A DNA stretch of 64,000 bases from contig NC_059081.1 in the NCBI RefSeq assembly GCF_020497125.1, positions 62,392,768 through 62,456,767 on the forward strand, read 5' to 3'. Shown here piece after piece: positions 22,701-36,621 of the stretch. Source of the stretch: Mauremys mutica (Eukaryota; Chordata; Testudines; Geoemydidae). The notes beneath the pieces were generated by a model. The model saw only the letters and a list, made by a program, of their open reading frames with translations, did no database searches and was not told where the DNA came from. Within the stretch, counting starts at the first letter, position 1. Every line of letters starts with the position of its first letter. The translations under genes were made by a program, and so were the position numbers.

Positions 22701-25700
22701 AGAATCTCAGCCACGCTTCCAGATTGTCATCTGTTTTTAGGCGAAGAAGTTGGACCACTACAAGATATTACCTCACCTATGTAGGCTCAGGCTGTTAGTT
22801 TGCCTCTGATAATTTTAAGCTTATCTTCTGTAAAAGACCTGAACCCTGCGCTTGGTTCTAACTTTCTCCTTCAGTGGAGAGAAGAGATGTGGCCAGTAAT
22901 TCAATCTTAGTGAGGCTGTTGGCATTTGGAATAATAAACCCTTTAAAACTAGACTGGAGCTGGAAGCTGGTAATGTGAATAGGAGCATTCACTGTAACAG
23001 TGTAGGCTTGCGGCTTCATAGAGATGGAAGGTATCTCTGTTTTTCTTCCTCCCCTGGTGAGTCAGGCTTCAGTTCAAAAAAGTGTTAGCTTGCTGACTGT
23101 CAGAATTAGGAATGGTAGACTCCAAAAATGCTCTCTGGGCCGATACTAATGAAATTAGCAGACAGTAACTGTCTGCAGAAAGAGTCAAACGCCTGCTATG
23201 AGGCTGCAGGGACAACTTGAGGGGTTCTTTTATCTCTGTCATAAGAGCCAAAGCTCTCCCTAGTGGTCTTAGATAGAAAATCACTAAGAGGAAAGGAGAG
23301 AAACAGTCTTGTCTTGTACAGCATTTAAGCCACAACATGATGTTTACTTTCACTGATCTTGACTAGTGTGAGAAGAACTTAAATATGTTCCAGGACTGCA
23401 GGGTCAGGATAAAACTGGAGTGTTCTTTTAATACAATCATGCTTGCTTTGTAACCAGAAGAGTACTATAAGTGGTAATGTGTAACTTTTCTCTAGAGGCA
23501 AGAGTTAGATTTTTTTTTCTACATATTCTAGTGGTTAATGCTCTACTGGCAATAAAAGAGAGCTCAAAATGGCTGTCTTCAGAGAATCCTGATTTCCACT
23601 TCAACTTCCCTTCAGTGTGTGCTAACAACTAGAATGAAAGTACTCTGTCTAAGCTGTCTTTAGGTCTAAATAAAGATCTAGTTTTAAAGAGATTCTGTCA
23701 AGATGAATGATTCTTTTGTCTTGGATCATTTCTTAAATGTTAAGACAGTCTATAAACTAATACTCGATGTAGGCAGTTTGCTAACCATCTCTAACCTTGT
23801 ATCTGGGGACACTAACTAAATTCCTTTACTAAGTACATACAGTGTAGGCCTCAGCATTTTATTAAAAACAAACTAGTATTTTTAAAGTGTCTGATAGAAG
23901 TGCTGTCTAAGGAATCTGAACTGTAGAACAGCGAGTTCTGTGGCATGCTCACAAAGGCATCTGTTGCTTTTCAGGTGTATGAGAATGCTGCAAAATACTG
24001 TAAATCATGAGACCTTCTGATCTGCCTTTATAGCTTTTTTTCCACTCCCATGATGTCTTTAGCATGGGAGTATGACAGTTCCCAAGTAGAATAATAGTGT
24101 GTGGAAAGCATTTGCATCTTTATTCTTGGCAGTCTTAATACAGCCTTGGAGAAAAAGTTCTTCTGAATCTTGAAAGACTGGTATCTCTGGAGATGTCATA
24201 ATTATCAGCGTTGTAGGGAAATTGGCTGAATGAGCATGGTGTAATGGTTTTTGGAAGAAGCTAGCTTGTTTTTGTTTCTCCCCCTCATCAGATTAGGCTT
24301 AAAATTCATTAGTAAGGGAGTACACGCTGAAAGTCTTAAGCAAACTTCTTAACAGTACTGCAGTAGAAACTTGGCAAACTAAACTCAGCTTTGCAATTAA
24401 AGCAGAACTTAATTCATGTTTGTAAGCCATGAGATACTTCATGCTAGGTGTAGGCTGCTTAAAGAGAATATTGAGAAGAAGCTGCAGCTCGGTCTTCCCA
24501 GGGTAACAAGAACTCAAGTCTGCTACTATTCTACTGAATTTGAGGAGAAATATGTCTTCTCTCCAAACTATATAAACTCTTTAGAGCAGTCAGAAAAACC
24601 TTTATGGGGCAGGGCTGCTGTATTTATTCAGAGCACCCAAGAGCATGCTAAGGTGCTGAATGGACAAAGACTCTGCCCTTGTGCTGAACAGCTGCTAATT
24701 GAAGTAGTAGGGCAAGATGGATAAAGGCGAGGAAAGGAGGACAAAGGTTCTACCGATAAGAGGGTTACTGAGGCTTGTGCATGTGTTATGGTGGTAGCTA
24801 TGTTCTTTATCAGTAGCTCCGTGGATGGACTTTAGATATTTAAGGTAATTTAATTTCTTGGGGAGCAGGGGAATGTTGTGAAGGAGGAAGGGCAAGGAGT
24901 ATCAGGCACTAGTACTACCAAGTGGGAGGGAGGTGAGTTAAAGAGAGGCAGGGTAGTGGGGGAGAGGATGAGGATGAAGAGTAGATGAGGATTTGGGCAT
25001 TTTGAAAGACGCTGGCGGTGAAGTCTAAAATGAGAGCGCCATACCAGTCTTTTGTACAGCTGTCCTTGGGCTGATGTTATGAAGGATCTTTCCCCTGTGC
25101 TCTGGCTGCTCTTTAACTTATCAAGTGTGCAAATCATGTTATCCCAAATAGTGTTGGTTTTAACTGAGACTGTTTGTTTGTTTTTAGTGCTAATTTGTGA
25201 TGGTGGTTGTCTTAACAGAGCTCTATTCTTTGCAGTCTGATTCACCCAGATTCTTCAACTACCACACTGTCAACACGCCTTGTGTCTGTACAGGAGGATC
25301 CAGGGAAGTCTCCTGCTCGAAATAGGTAAATTACCGTGTGTGTGTGAAGATCTCTCTTCCTAACCACAATACCATGCATCATGAATATGAAATAAATATG
25401 ATTTGGTAAAATCTTCTCTTGATCAGTTCTGAACTTGTCTCCTGAGGTAATGAGAGGACCACTGTGCTATTAAAGGTACAGTCTGTTGGTTGAGATGTGA
25501 GGTAAAAATCCTGTTCACTTGTGGTCATTGAAGAACCCAGATGTCTTTGCTTTCAGTAATTATACAATGCCAAATGTATTTAAGTATTCTAATCATAGAA
25601 TCTCAGGGTTGGAAGGGACCTCAGGAGGTCATCTAGTCCAACCCCCTGCTCAAAGCAGGACCAAACCCAACTAAATCATCCCAGCCAGGGCTTTGTCAAG

Positions 25701-28700
25701 CCTGACCTTAAAAACCTCTAAGGAAGGAGATTCCACTACCTCCCTAGGTAACCCATTCCAGTTCTTCACCACCCTACTAGTGAAAAAGTTTTTTCTAATA
25801 TCCAGCCTAAACCTCTCCCTCTGCAACTTGAGACCATTACTCCTTGTTCTGTCATCTACCACTGAGAACAGTCTGGATCCATCCTCTTTGGAACCCCCTT
25901 TCAGATAGTTGAAAGCAGCTATCAAATCCCCCCTCATTCTTCTCTTCTGCAGGCTAAACAATCCCAGTTCCCTCAGCCTCTCCTCATAAGTCATGTGCTC
26001 CAGCCCCCTAATCATTTTTGTTGCCCTCCGCTGGACTCTCTCCAATTTATCCACATCCTTCTTGTAGTGTGGGGCCCAAAACTGGACACAGTACTCCAAA
26101 TGAGGCCTCACCAGTGCTGAGTAGAGGGGAATGATCACATCCCTCGATCTGCTGGAAATGCCCCTACTTATACAACCCAAAATGCCATTAGCCTTCTTGG
26201 CAACAAGGCCACACTGTTGACTCATATTCAGCTTTTCGTCCACCGTAACCCCTAGGTCCTTTTCTGCAGAACTGCTGCCCAGCCATTCGGTCCCTAGTCT
26301 GTAGCAGTGCATGGGATTCTTCCGTCCTAAGTGCAGGACTCTGCACTTGTCCTTGTTGAACCTCATCATATTTCTTTTGGCCCAATCCTCTAATTTGTCT
26401 AGGTCCCTCTGTATCCTATCCCTACCCTCCAGCGTATCAACCACTCCTCCCAGTTTAGTGTCATCTGCAAACTTGCTAAGGGTGCAGTCCACACCATCCT
26501 CCAGATCGTTAATGAAGATATTGAATAAAACCGGCCCCAGCACCGACCCTTGGGGCACTCCACTTGATACCGGCTGCCAACTAGACATGGAACCATTGAT
26601 CACTACCCGTTGAGCCCGACCATCTAGCCAGTTTTCTATCCACCTTACCGTCCATTCATCCAGCCCATACTTCTTTAACTTGCTGGCAAGAATACTGTGG
26701 GAGACTGTATCAAAAGCTTTGTTAAAGTCCAGAAATAGCACATCCACTGCTTTCCCCTCGTCCACAGAGCCGGTTATCTTGTCATAGAAGGCAATTAGGT
26801 TAGTCAGGCATGACTTGCCCTTGGTGAATCCATGCTGACTGTTCCTGATCACTTTCCCCTCCTTTAAGTGGTTCAGGATTGAGGACCTGTTCCATGATTT
26901 TTCCAGGGACTGAGGTGAGACTGACTGGCCTGTAGTTCCCTGGATCTTCCTTCTTCCCTTTTTTAAAGATGGGCACTACATTAGCTTTTTTCCAGTCATC
27001 CGGGACCTCCCCCGATCGCCATGATTTTTCAAAGATAATGGCCAATGGCTCTGCAATCTCATCAGCCAACTCCTTTAGCACCCTCGGATGCAGCGCATCC
27101 GGCCCCATGGACTTGTGCTCGTCCAGCTTTCCTAAATAGCCCTGAACTACTTCTTTCTCCACAGAGAGCTGGTCACCTCCTCCCCATACCATGCTGCAGA
27201 GTGCAGCTGCCTGGGAGCTGACCTTGCACAGCTAAACATGCTTCCTGCCCTGAGGAGCTTGCAGGCTACATGTGACTAAACAAGCAAGACTAATAATAGG
27301 GTTGGGGAGAAAAAGGACCAGGAATACAGTAAGATTGGACTGTTACTCTAGTTCAGTAGTGTGGCTGTTTTGATGGTACCACGAAAACTGGATTGGCTGT
27401 TCCATTGGAACAGAATGAAAAGAAAGCATGGAAGCAGGTTAGTGAGAGACCAGAAGAGAGGCTGGGGGAGGAGACTGTGGTTATGTCCTAAAGGCCATGA
27501 TTGGGAAAAGGTGAGAGGAAATTGAAAGCTTTTGAGAGCAAGAGAAATGGTGTAAGTAGAAAGGTGGAAAAATTAGCACTTATATGGGGAGGTTGAGAGG
27601 GAACAGAAGGAAGAATTATGGTAACAAGGACAAGAGATGCTGTACTGAATTGATTGGTTCACTTCACCTGTGTCACTTGGCTGCTAAAACCAAGGCTATC
27701 AGTTCAGTTAATAGCATCTGGATGCATGCCCCTTTTATTAATTAGCACCTCTTGTAAGAGAAACCATGTTAGCCCATTTGTCCTGGCTGAATTCCATTTG
27801 GATCACTAACTTCTGCATTGAGTTCCCCTGGCAGATTCAATTGGAGAAATCTCTCCTGACCTCAACAGCTGTGTTCATTCTGTGTGTGCTTTTGGAACTC
27901 TGTAAGCAAATTCTGTTCAGGTTGTTTTTGAGTGAACTGAGCATAGACTATTCCCTGGATTTCAGTTTGCTTGTTTGAGATGTTGGCTCATGCAGCAAAT
28001 CTGTAGGAATTTTTTTTTCTTACATCTGCTGCTGGCTGAACTGGTTCCTTTTCTCACTTCACTATTCCCACACCTAATCTTGTATAAGAGTAGTTAAACT
28101 TCCAGGTGCCAAAGTAGATTTTAATAAATGTAAAAAATAATCAGCTGCATTTTTTTTCTGAAGCTTTTGTCTAAATGAGCTTTCTGATGGGGAATCCCTT
28201 GCTAGAATTTAGTCATTTTTGATACTGTGAGTTTGTTTGGTGCTACATAATAACTGGTTCCTACCCCAAAGAGCTTCCAGCTGTAACTGCCAGATCTAGG
28301 ACACAAACACAAGGAGAGAACATGATGGCTAGGAAAAGATAATGTGAGTCTTAATATTGTTAAAGAAGTTTCAGAGAGTTGGTATTGTCCTCTAGAAAGA
28401 TCACTAGGTGTCACCAATGTACTCAGTATTACACAAATGCGGAGCATGGTCTCTATTAGGAGACACGGGCAGAACAAGTTAAGATAACGGAGGTGGGCAG
28501 GGGGAAATGGAGGGCCTGCCTGGTTTACAAGGAGATTATGTGGCTGCTTTAGTAGCTCATATCTCGGTAGTTCAGCTCTTCCTCTTTTGAGCTCCACTGA
28601 GACTTCAAAACAAAGGAACAGTGGAGGGAAGTGGGGTTGAGGAGCTAGATATAGGTTTCTCACCCTCCTTCCCTCTTTATCACCTTTAAGTGTGTTAGTA

Positions 28701-31700
28701 CCAACAATCTATGAATGATTGGCAAACAGAGCAGGAAGTCCAGAATTAAAGCTCAATGCTGAATGACTGTAAAAACATGGAAAAGCTAGGGCCATGGAGC
28801 TACTCTCCTCTACTCCCAGTTCCCTGCTGGAGAAGGTGGCGCTGTTCCCAGAAGGCTCAGACTGGCTGGCTGCTTATGTGGAGTAGGAGTGTCCTGAGCA
28901 ATGCCTGGCTGACCCAATTTGCAGCTGTTCAGTCTAACAGTTATTAGTAACTTTTTTTGGAATGGCTCTCTGACCTTAGTATCTGTCCTTAAATGTTCAC
29001 TTAGGGAAATACAGAGTGATGATGCAAAGCCACCCTGTCTCTGAATCTTGAGAATTTTGGCAAAGTCAGTGTCCCAGCCAATGAGACTCTCTTGGTATCT
29101 GTAGCTTTGGGTCATGCAACAGAGGCTGAATGCTTTCTTTTGGCAGACTATGAATTCTTATAGTGCTTAGCTTTTAACGTGTTAAAAGCACTGTGTGGGC
29201 ATCTCCAGCTAAACAAACAAACTTTGTCATCCCTTTAAGAAGGTTATTCTGTCACTGCTGCAGGAAGTAAAGGGATTAAAAATCACAGATGACAAAATTT
29301 GCAGTAAATATCCGGGAGATAAAGTGCAGCAAAACCAGTATTGGGATGGGTATTGGAGGGGACTCGCTCTTACTAGATCTCATTAGAACTCCAGTGTACA
29401 GCAAACTAAGTGGAATAGTTATGGAATTAATTTAAGTGTTGGGGAGGGCATGTTGTGGGAAGCTTTTGGGACTGATCTTGGATGGCTGGTTAACTGTTTT
29501 ATGTGCACTAAAAGCCCTGTGAAGTTACAAGTCAGTACTGAACCTAAAATCTCGGAATAAATGTTACAGGCCACTTCTTATAATAGACACTTAAATCTTT
29601 GAGGACAATGGTTCATTCAGTGGGTTTGATAGCAAAAAAAACCCAACAAACTGCTCATCGTCTCCCCCCCCAAGTATATATATATTTTTTTCTGATCATA
29701 CCAACTTGATCTCAGTCTTACACAAGACCTAGTCCTTTAATGGGAGGAATCGATGTGGAAGCGAAGAGTAAAATATTTTTAAAGTGACTTAACAAAAAAT
29801 TGGTGTAACTGGGGAATACTGTTAGCAAGGGCTTTAGAACCACAATCAACTTGTTAGAGATACTATTCAAAGATCTAGAAAAGCCATTTCTACACTCTTA
29901 CCTTTCCAAAGGTATCCTAGCGTATGAGGGTTGACAGTCATGATACTCTTGCCAAGGCTTTCAAAAATAAGGGCTAAATGGCAGGCACTTAGAGGCCTGA
30001 TTATTTTTGTATTTCAGCTGTAACAAGCACCAGGCAGCTTCCATTGAGTAGGTATGCAGCTGTATTCTGTCCAGAGCGAGGCATGTTTCCTGGGCGGAAG
30101 TTGTATCCTAAATGCTTAAGTCTTAGTGCAATAGTTACGAAGAGCCAGTGCTTCCTCCCTGTGGCCCTTGCTTGCTTATTTGCCTTGTTTAATGTTTTGC
30201 TGTTTCTCACTCTGTTCTGATGGTAGTCCATTTTGTACTGGAGGGAGGAGGGGTCTGTTTGTGGCCCCCCCCCTTTGGCAGTTTTTTCTTTAGAGCCACT
30301 TCACATCAAAAATACCCATATTCTGCTCTCTCTGTCATTCTTACCATATCTCATCCACCTCAGTCGGGGATGAACCGAGACCCCAAAGCAGTGTACAGGC
30401 TTGAGATCTCCTCTGAGGGTCTGAAGAGGCAATCTCACTTTTTTTGTGTGTTCTGTAGATTCAAACTATTTTCTTCTAACAGTCAGAACTGATCAGAGTC
30501 TGGTATAAAATCCTTGTGTAGATATGCTCCCTCTAACCCCTAGGTATTTATGACTTTGCTTAGAATATCTCTAAACTTTCCAGAGTTCATTAGTCACTCA
30601 GTCATTTCCCTAAAAAATTATTAAATCATCTTTCAGAATACATGGCAGCAGGTCCCCAAAATGCCTGACACATGTTAATCAAATACATGTTCTCTCTGCA
30701 ATGTACTGTGGCATTTTTAGTAGCAATGACAGCAAGTTAATAATCAATATGCGAGGCAAAGTAGTGCCATGCTCTGTTTTGAGGGGTATTAAGGCTGCCT
30801 TTTGCACTTACCTCCTAATTCTCTAGTGCATTGAACAGGCAAATATAGCTAATTGCCATAGCTGCTATTTGACTGCTAACTTGACTGAATTCCATTTCTA
30901 GCTCCTTTGGCATATGGATGACCATTCTAACTAGCTATTTGATATAGATTTATTTGCCAGTCGAGGTAAGTATAAAGTACTGAAAATAAGAGGGTCATAC
31001 AAGAGACTATAAAGGATGTTCTTAGAGGACCCAAGTCTGCCACAGTTAGGATGCCCACAGATGGTCTTGTTAAAATCAATTGAATTACTCTATGTAGTGA
31101 AGTAAATAGGGATACTGAGGCAGAGAGGTGAAATGACTTGCTCAAGGTTACCCAACAGGCCAGTGGCAGAGCTGGGAACAGAACCCAGATCTCGAGTCCC
31201 AGTCCAGTGTGCTATGCACTAGGCTCCACTGCATCTATCATGTATTCAGAAAGAACAGCCAGAAATCTCTCCGTTCATCTTGCTACATGTACTTACAGAT
31301 GCTTCAGCTAATACTTCAGAGAGCAGATGGTTCAGTGAGCTGTGGCAAATTGAGTAGTTATTTGTTGGGAGAGGATGAGTAGGGTACTGTTTACTCCAGC
31401 AGACTGGGAAGAAAAAGTTTTGTTTTGTTATTTGAAATACCTGGGAGGTACTTAAATACTACGCTTATAAGGAGGCCATGTATGTACCCAGTATCTGTCT
31501 TTGAAAGACTTTTATCGTGTATGTTTAATATCAGACTTATTGCAAATGCTGATCTTCAAGAAAACTATATATACAAGGTAAAACTGCTTTGTGAATGTGA
31601 CTTTAAAAAAACCAAAACAACAAAAACCAAAACACTAGTAATAAAACACAGGTTAGGTATGTAGACTTTAAATGATAAAATTTAAGTTTATTTATAGGTG

Positions 31701-34700
31701 GTAGCCCATAATTGAATTTTAGCGCAAGAAATAGATCCCAGAAGGTAGAGAGAACTGCCACCTAAAATTGGTGCATGGACAGAAGAATCTCTGGGTATAC
31801 CTGCACAGGATAAAAAACCTGCAGCTGACGCAGGCTCTGCCTGCGGGGCTGAAAAATTGCCAGATAGGGCGGAGGGTCCCAGGGCTCAGGCCCCACCAAA
31901 GCCCAAACATCTGCACAGCAGTTTTACGGCCCCCCAAGCCCGAGTCAGCTGATGCAAGCCAGTTGTGGCCATGCCATGGGGCTTTTATCTCCATGTAGAT
32001 GTACCCTAAGTGACTTGAATCCTCATAAAATAAACACAAAATTGCAGTCTAAACCACCAGAGTTTGAGCTTCTTACACATTCTTGTTCCTCCTCCTGGAG
32101 GAACGAAGCTTTAACTAGAAAACCTACTTTGTTTGATCTGTCCTTTCTAGACCAGTTCAGGTAAATACAATCAGGCTTTGAATGTAATCAATGGTGACAA
32201 AGTTTTGATACTAATGTCCATTTAGCTAGCTGGTCATGTTTGTGTGGTTTTATATATATATATACCTAAATAAAACAATTATGCCTGCTACAGCTAGATG
32301 GCATAGTTAAACTAGTTCTTGTAAAACTAGCTCTTGTAAAACAATTGACTAGTACTGGAAAACATTTCTGATATATGTGAAGTTTTTAAAACTGCATAAC
32401 TTTCTGTACTGAACTAAATTATCAATCTTGAAATGCTGTCAACTTGTTACTAGGAACATAACATCTGCAGTAGTTGAAGGCTATTAGCAATGACAGCCAT
32501 AGTTGTATGTCAGAGGTACGTTGTGACACACTGCTTATATTGGCCAGGAAAATGCCATTAATTGTCCTTAAATGTCAATTGTTGAAATACCAACATGGCT
32601 TCTCTTGATCCTGACTCGCTCATTACCTAAATTGAGCCTATTAATGTAGACGTTTCCCCTTTATGTTTAAAACACTTCAACAGGCCAGTACTACTGATTG
32701 AAAGATTACTGCTTTTTCATTCTATTGCTTGGTTTTTTTTTTAAATATAACTTCAGTGTCCACTTTCTTACAGTTTCACGTTCCATTAACTTCTGTAGTC
32801 TGCATTCCCTAGCTATCTAATAGTTATAGAGTAAGGTCAGAAGGGACTGAGATCATCTATTCTGACCTCTGTCTCTCAGGTCACCAAGAGCACTGCATAC
32901 CAAACCCAACAACTGAAATTAGACCAAGGTATTACAGCCTTCAGGAGACTAGACTATTGTGTGCCACCAGCAGAGAATAGGAGGCACTGCGATACACTAA
33001 TACCAGAGGCCCCTGAAATGGCAGGGAATTGATTTAAATGAGATCATCCTGGTAAATGACTTGCACCCCATGCTGCAGAGAAGTTACTTCCAATCTAACT
33101 AGAGCAAAAATTCCTCCCCAGCCCCATATATGACAATTAGTTAGAGCCTGAGCATGTGAGCAAGAACCAGCCAGCCAAGCACCTGAGAGGAAGCTTGGCT
33201 CAGAGCACTGGCCCACCTTATCCAGTTTACTATCTCCAGCTGTGGTATCTCTGATGTTTCAGAAGGAGACCAAGAAACCCCAGAATACACTGGGGAGGGG
33301 GAAGGGAGATAATTCCTTCCTGACCTCTGCAGGTGACCTGAAGCATGAGAGTTTGAGGATATCTAACGTGAACCAGATGGGACCCCTCAGAGCTGTGAAG
33401 CCCTGCCCCACACTGTCAGAAGCATCCCTACAAGTACCACTTATAAAGTGGTCCAGCTCTCTTAAAATTAAGCTTGTTTCCAGCCTGAATTTGTTCACTA
33501 TCTGTCCTATAATCCATAGCTTATTCCTGGAAAAAACTTAATGCACTAAAAGATGGCAATGCCTAAAAGAGAGGACAACTGCACAAGTTGCACAGTTCTT
33601 GCCCCTCCCAAAAAACAAACCAAAACCCTGCCAGGAACCTGTTTCAAATCACTTTTTTAAAACTAGCCTATGTTGGGTATTGTCCCCATAGAGAACTCTC
33701 ATTTCAAAATGCATTACTGTGAGGTGGATAGGGAAGAGAAGATAAAATATACTCTGGGTTGCTCTAAGAGGCTTCCCAAAGCTGTGGGATGTTGGAGAAG
33801 AGGATCTATTATGTAGTTACAAAAAGCAAATGCATTGCCATTTTGTAAAAAGAACGAGGAGTCCTTGTGGCACCTTAGAGACTAACAAATTTATTTGGGC
33901 ATAAGCTTTTGTGGGCTAAAACCCACTTCATCAGATGCATACAGTGGAAAGTACAGTAGGAAGATATATAGACACACACACAACATGAAGAAATGTGTTG
34001 CCATATCAACTCTAACGAGACTAATCAATTAAGGTGGGCTATTATCAGCGAGAGAGAGAGAACTTTTGTAGTGATAATCAGGATGGCCCATTTCAAACAG
34101 TTGACAAGAAGGTGTGAGTAACAGTAGGGGAAAAATTAGCATGAGGAAATAGTTTTTACTTTGTGTAATGACCCATCCACTCCCAGTCTTCATTCAAGCC
34201 TAATTTAATGGTGTCTAGTCTGCAAATTAATTCCAGTTCTGTAGTTTCTCGTTGAAGTCTGTTTTTGAAGTTTTTTGTTGAAGAATTGCGACTTTTAGAT
34301 CTGTAATTGAGTGTCCAGGGAGCTTGACGTGTTCTGCGACTGGTTTTTTGAATGTTAGAATTCTAAACATCTGATTTGTGTCCATTTATTCCTTTGCGTA
34401 CAGACTGTCCGGTTTGGCCAGTGCTATTCACTTGACCCAGTGTTTGGAAACAGTTGGGTCCAAGGTTGATTTCTCTTCCTCCGCCCCCCCCCCCATACCC
34501 CGTATCGTTATGGGGAGGAAAAAAACACTTGGCTCAAAGATTCCTTCTGCTGTGAAGCTGTTCGATATGAACTATTTTGCCTGGTAACTTATTTTATAAT
34601 ATAGAGATTCCATGGAATCTCTTTCAGCATAACATCATTGTAATGTTTCCAGTATTGCAGCCATCTTAATTTGGGAGAGGTGGGGAATGACCCTTTAAGT

Positions 34701-36553
34701 GCTGGTTTGGAAAGCTATTGTGTGCTAGCACATTGCTTAAAGATTCTTGAAGCATGTTGTAAGGTCACAGCCTGTTCTGATAAAGTTTTGTTTATGAGGG
34801 GTTTGCAGACTGTAAGCATTGTTTCTCTTTCTCTCTCCAGATCGGCCAGCATTACTAACCTGTCACTGGATCGCTCTGGTTCACCCATGGTGCCTGCATA
34901 TGAGACATCCGTTAGTCCCCAGCCTAATCGCACGTATTTGAAAACAGAGACCAATGAGGATGAGCGCAAAATTCTTCTGGTACAAACTAGATTTTTGTCA
35001 TCTTCCATTGTGATAGTGATGTGTTACGTGTGTCTGTCTTTCTAATGCTTTCCTTGCGGTACATCTTGTGGCTCTTTTTTTTCTTTTATGATCCTTTAGT
35101 TTTTTTTTTCCTATTGTAGAGACCACAGCTAATGTTAGAAGGTTTGAAATTTGTCCTTCTCCCCATCTGCTTTGCTTGCAGAGTTAATGTAACTTTTCTC
35201 ATAGGAAGTAGCACTAATGTATTTATTCCAGAAAAGTAATCAACACCAGTAGCACAGCACTCTGGAGAAATCCTGTTATAAAACATTCTGTTATGTGTGC
35301 GTTGTGAGAAATACTACATAAAACTAAGAGACACTCCAGCCCCGGTTGACATACCTAACGTTAATAAAATAAAGTCAGTCAAAATGGAGGGAGGGGGGAG
35401 ATGTTTCATTTAAAATTGTCCAAACTGCATAACTAGTGCTGAATCTTTCTGGATTTCTATTCCCATTCAAAGCCAACAAGGTCAAATCTTGTACTAGCCC
35501 TGTCTCCCTGTGGATTGCATATGTAAGGGCAGAATTTGATGTTTGGTGGTGGCTCACCTTTTTATTGTAGAGCTTCCACATTGAAGCAAGCTTGGTAATG
35601 AGACAATTTCTTCCTTTGAGGAAGGAGAATGCTGTAGCAGATATGCTCTGCAGAGGAGTGTTGGGGAGAGTAGAGGGACAGTGTCTCTGTCCCCTAGACT
35701 GAATAAGATCCTAAACATTACAAATACAGCTTGGGACAAAATAGTCTGTCTTCGCTTCACTTTAGATCTGATTTTTAGAATTGTTGTTTTTTATGCAATA
35801 ATTTAGGATGTCATAATTGCTTATTGCAATACAGGAACTGTCCTGAGTCCTTGTCAGGTCATGATACTCTTATGTGGTGCATTGAGTTGACTGTACTATG
35901 ATAAAAAGGTAATGGCCTTTGCTTGAGAAGGGGGAGTGTTTGTGACAAGGTCCAGGAGCACTAGAATTCTGAATGAAATCCGTGCACGCTTCCATAATCT
36001 ACAAGCTAAAATCCTAGAGTTTAAAGTGTTAAACTGTTCTGCCACTTGATTTCAGTCTAAAACAGAAGGCAATATTAAGATGACTGAATTGCTACTGGAT
36101 CAAATTTTATATACTCCCGCCATGGCAGGAGTGAAGTGCTTTGTAGCTGACGACCCAGAACATGCAGTGCACTGGAGAGGCTAGCATGGGGTGCATAGAA
36201 CTGGAGTCAACCAATCAGTGGGACCAGTTTCCTGTAAGATGAAGCCAAGGAGGGACGGGGGGTAGAAATTGCTGGGGGTAGATATAGTAAACGTGCACAC
36301 AAAACTGGGTTAAAATCATAGACTTTGGTTTTTTTGGAAGGGGGGGGGGGGAGATCCTAAAGAAACCGAACTTTCCTGGCAAACTTGTCATCTCAGCAAA
36401 AGGATGAGAGGAGAGGAGTGCTGATCAGATTTGATAAATCATTCAGTTACTTGAATTTTCAAAGGGGTGAGGAACTGGATTTCTTTATTGTGTATGAAGA
36501 GGCATGTGGTGGAGTCCTGGCTTTTTTTTTTTAGTTTGTTTTTGTGTGTGTGT

Positions 36554-36621
<68 letters not shown>

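Larger units (their letters stand above)
25326..34840 (+). other. PIKFYVE intron 7 (largest intron, about 9.5 kb)
   Basis: Carries a long CR1, a MIR, a MITE, a second-family CR1 and a Penelope-like fragment, listed separately. Between 27200 and 31080 I recognise nothing firm apart from two short repeats sharing a gagctt-type motif (27241 and 28258). Confidence 0.85.

Noticed and set aside
34671..34840. Upstream extension of exon 8
   Set aside because: The open frame runs through a strong pyrimidine tract and acceptor at 34840. The extension has no similarity to PIKfyve.
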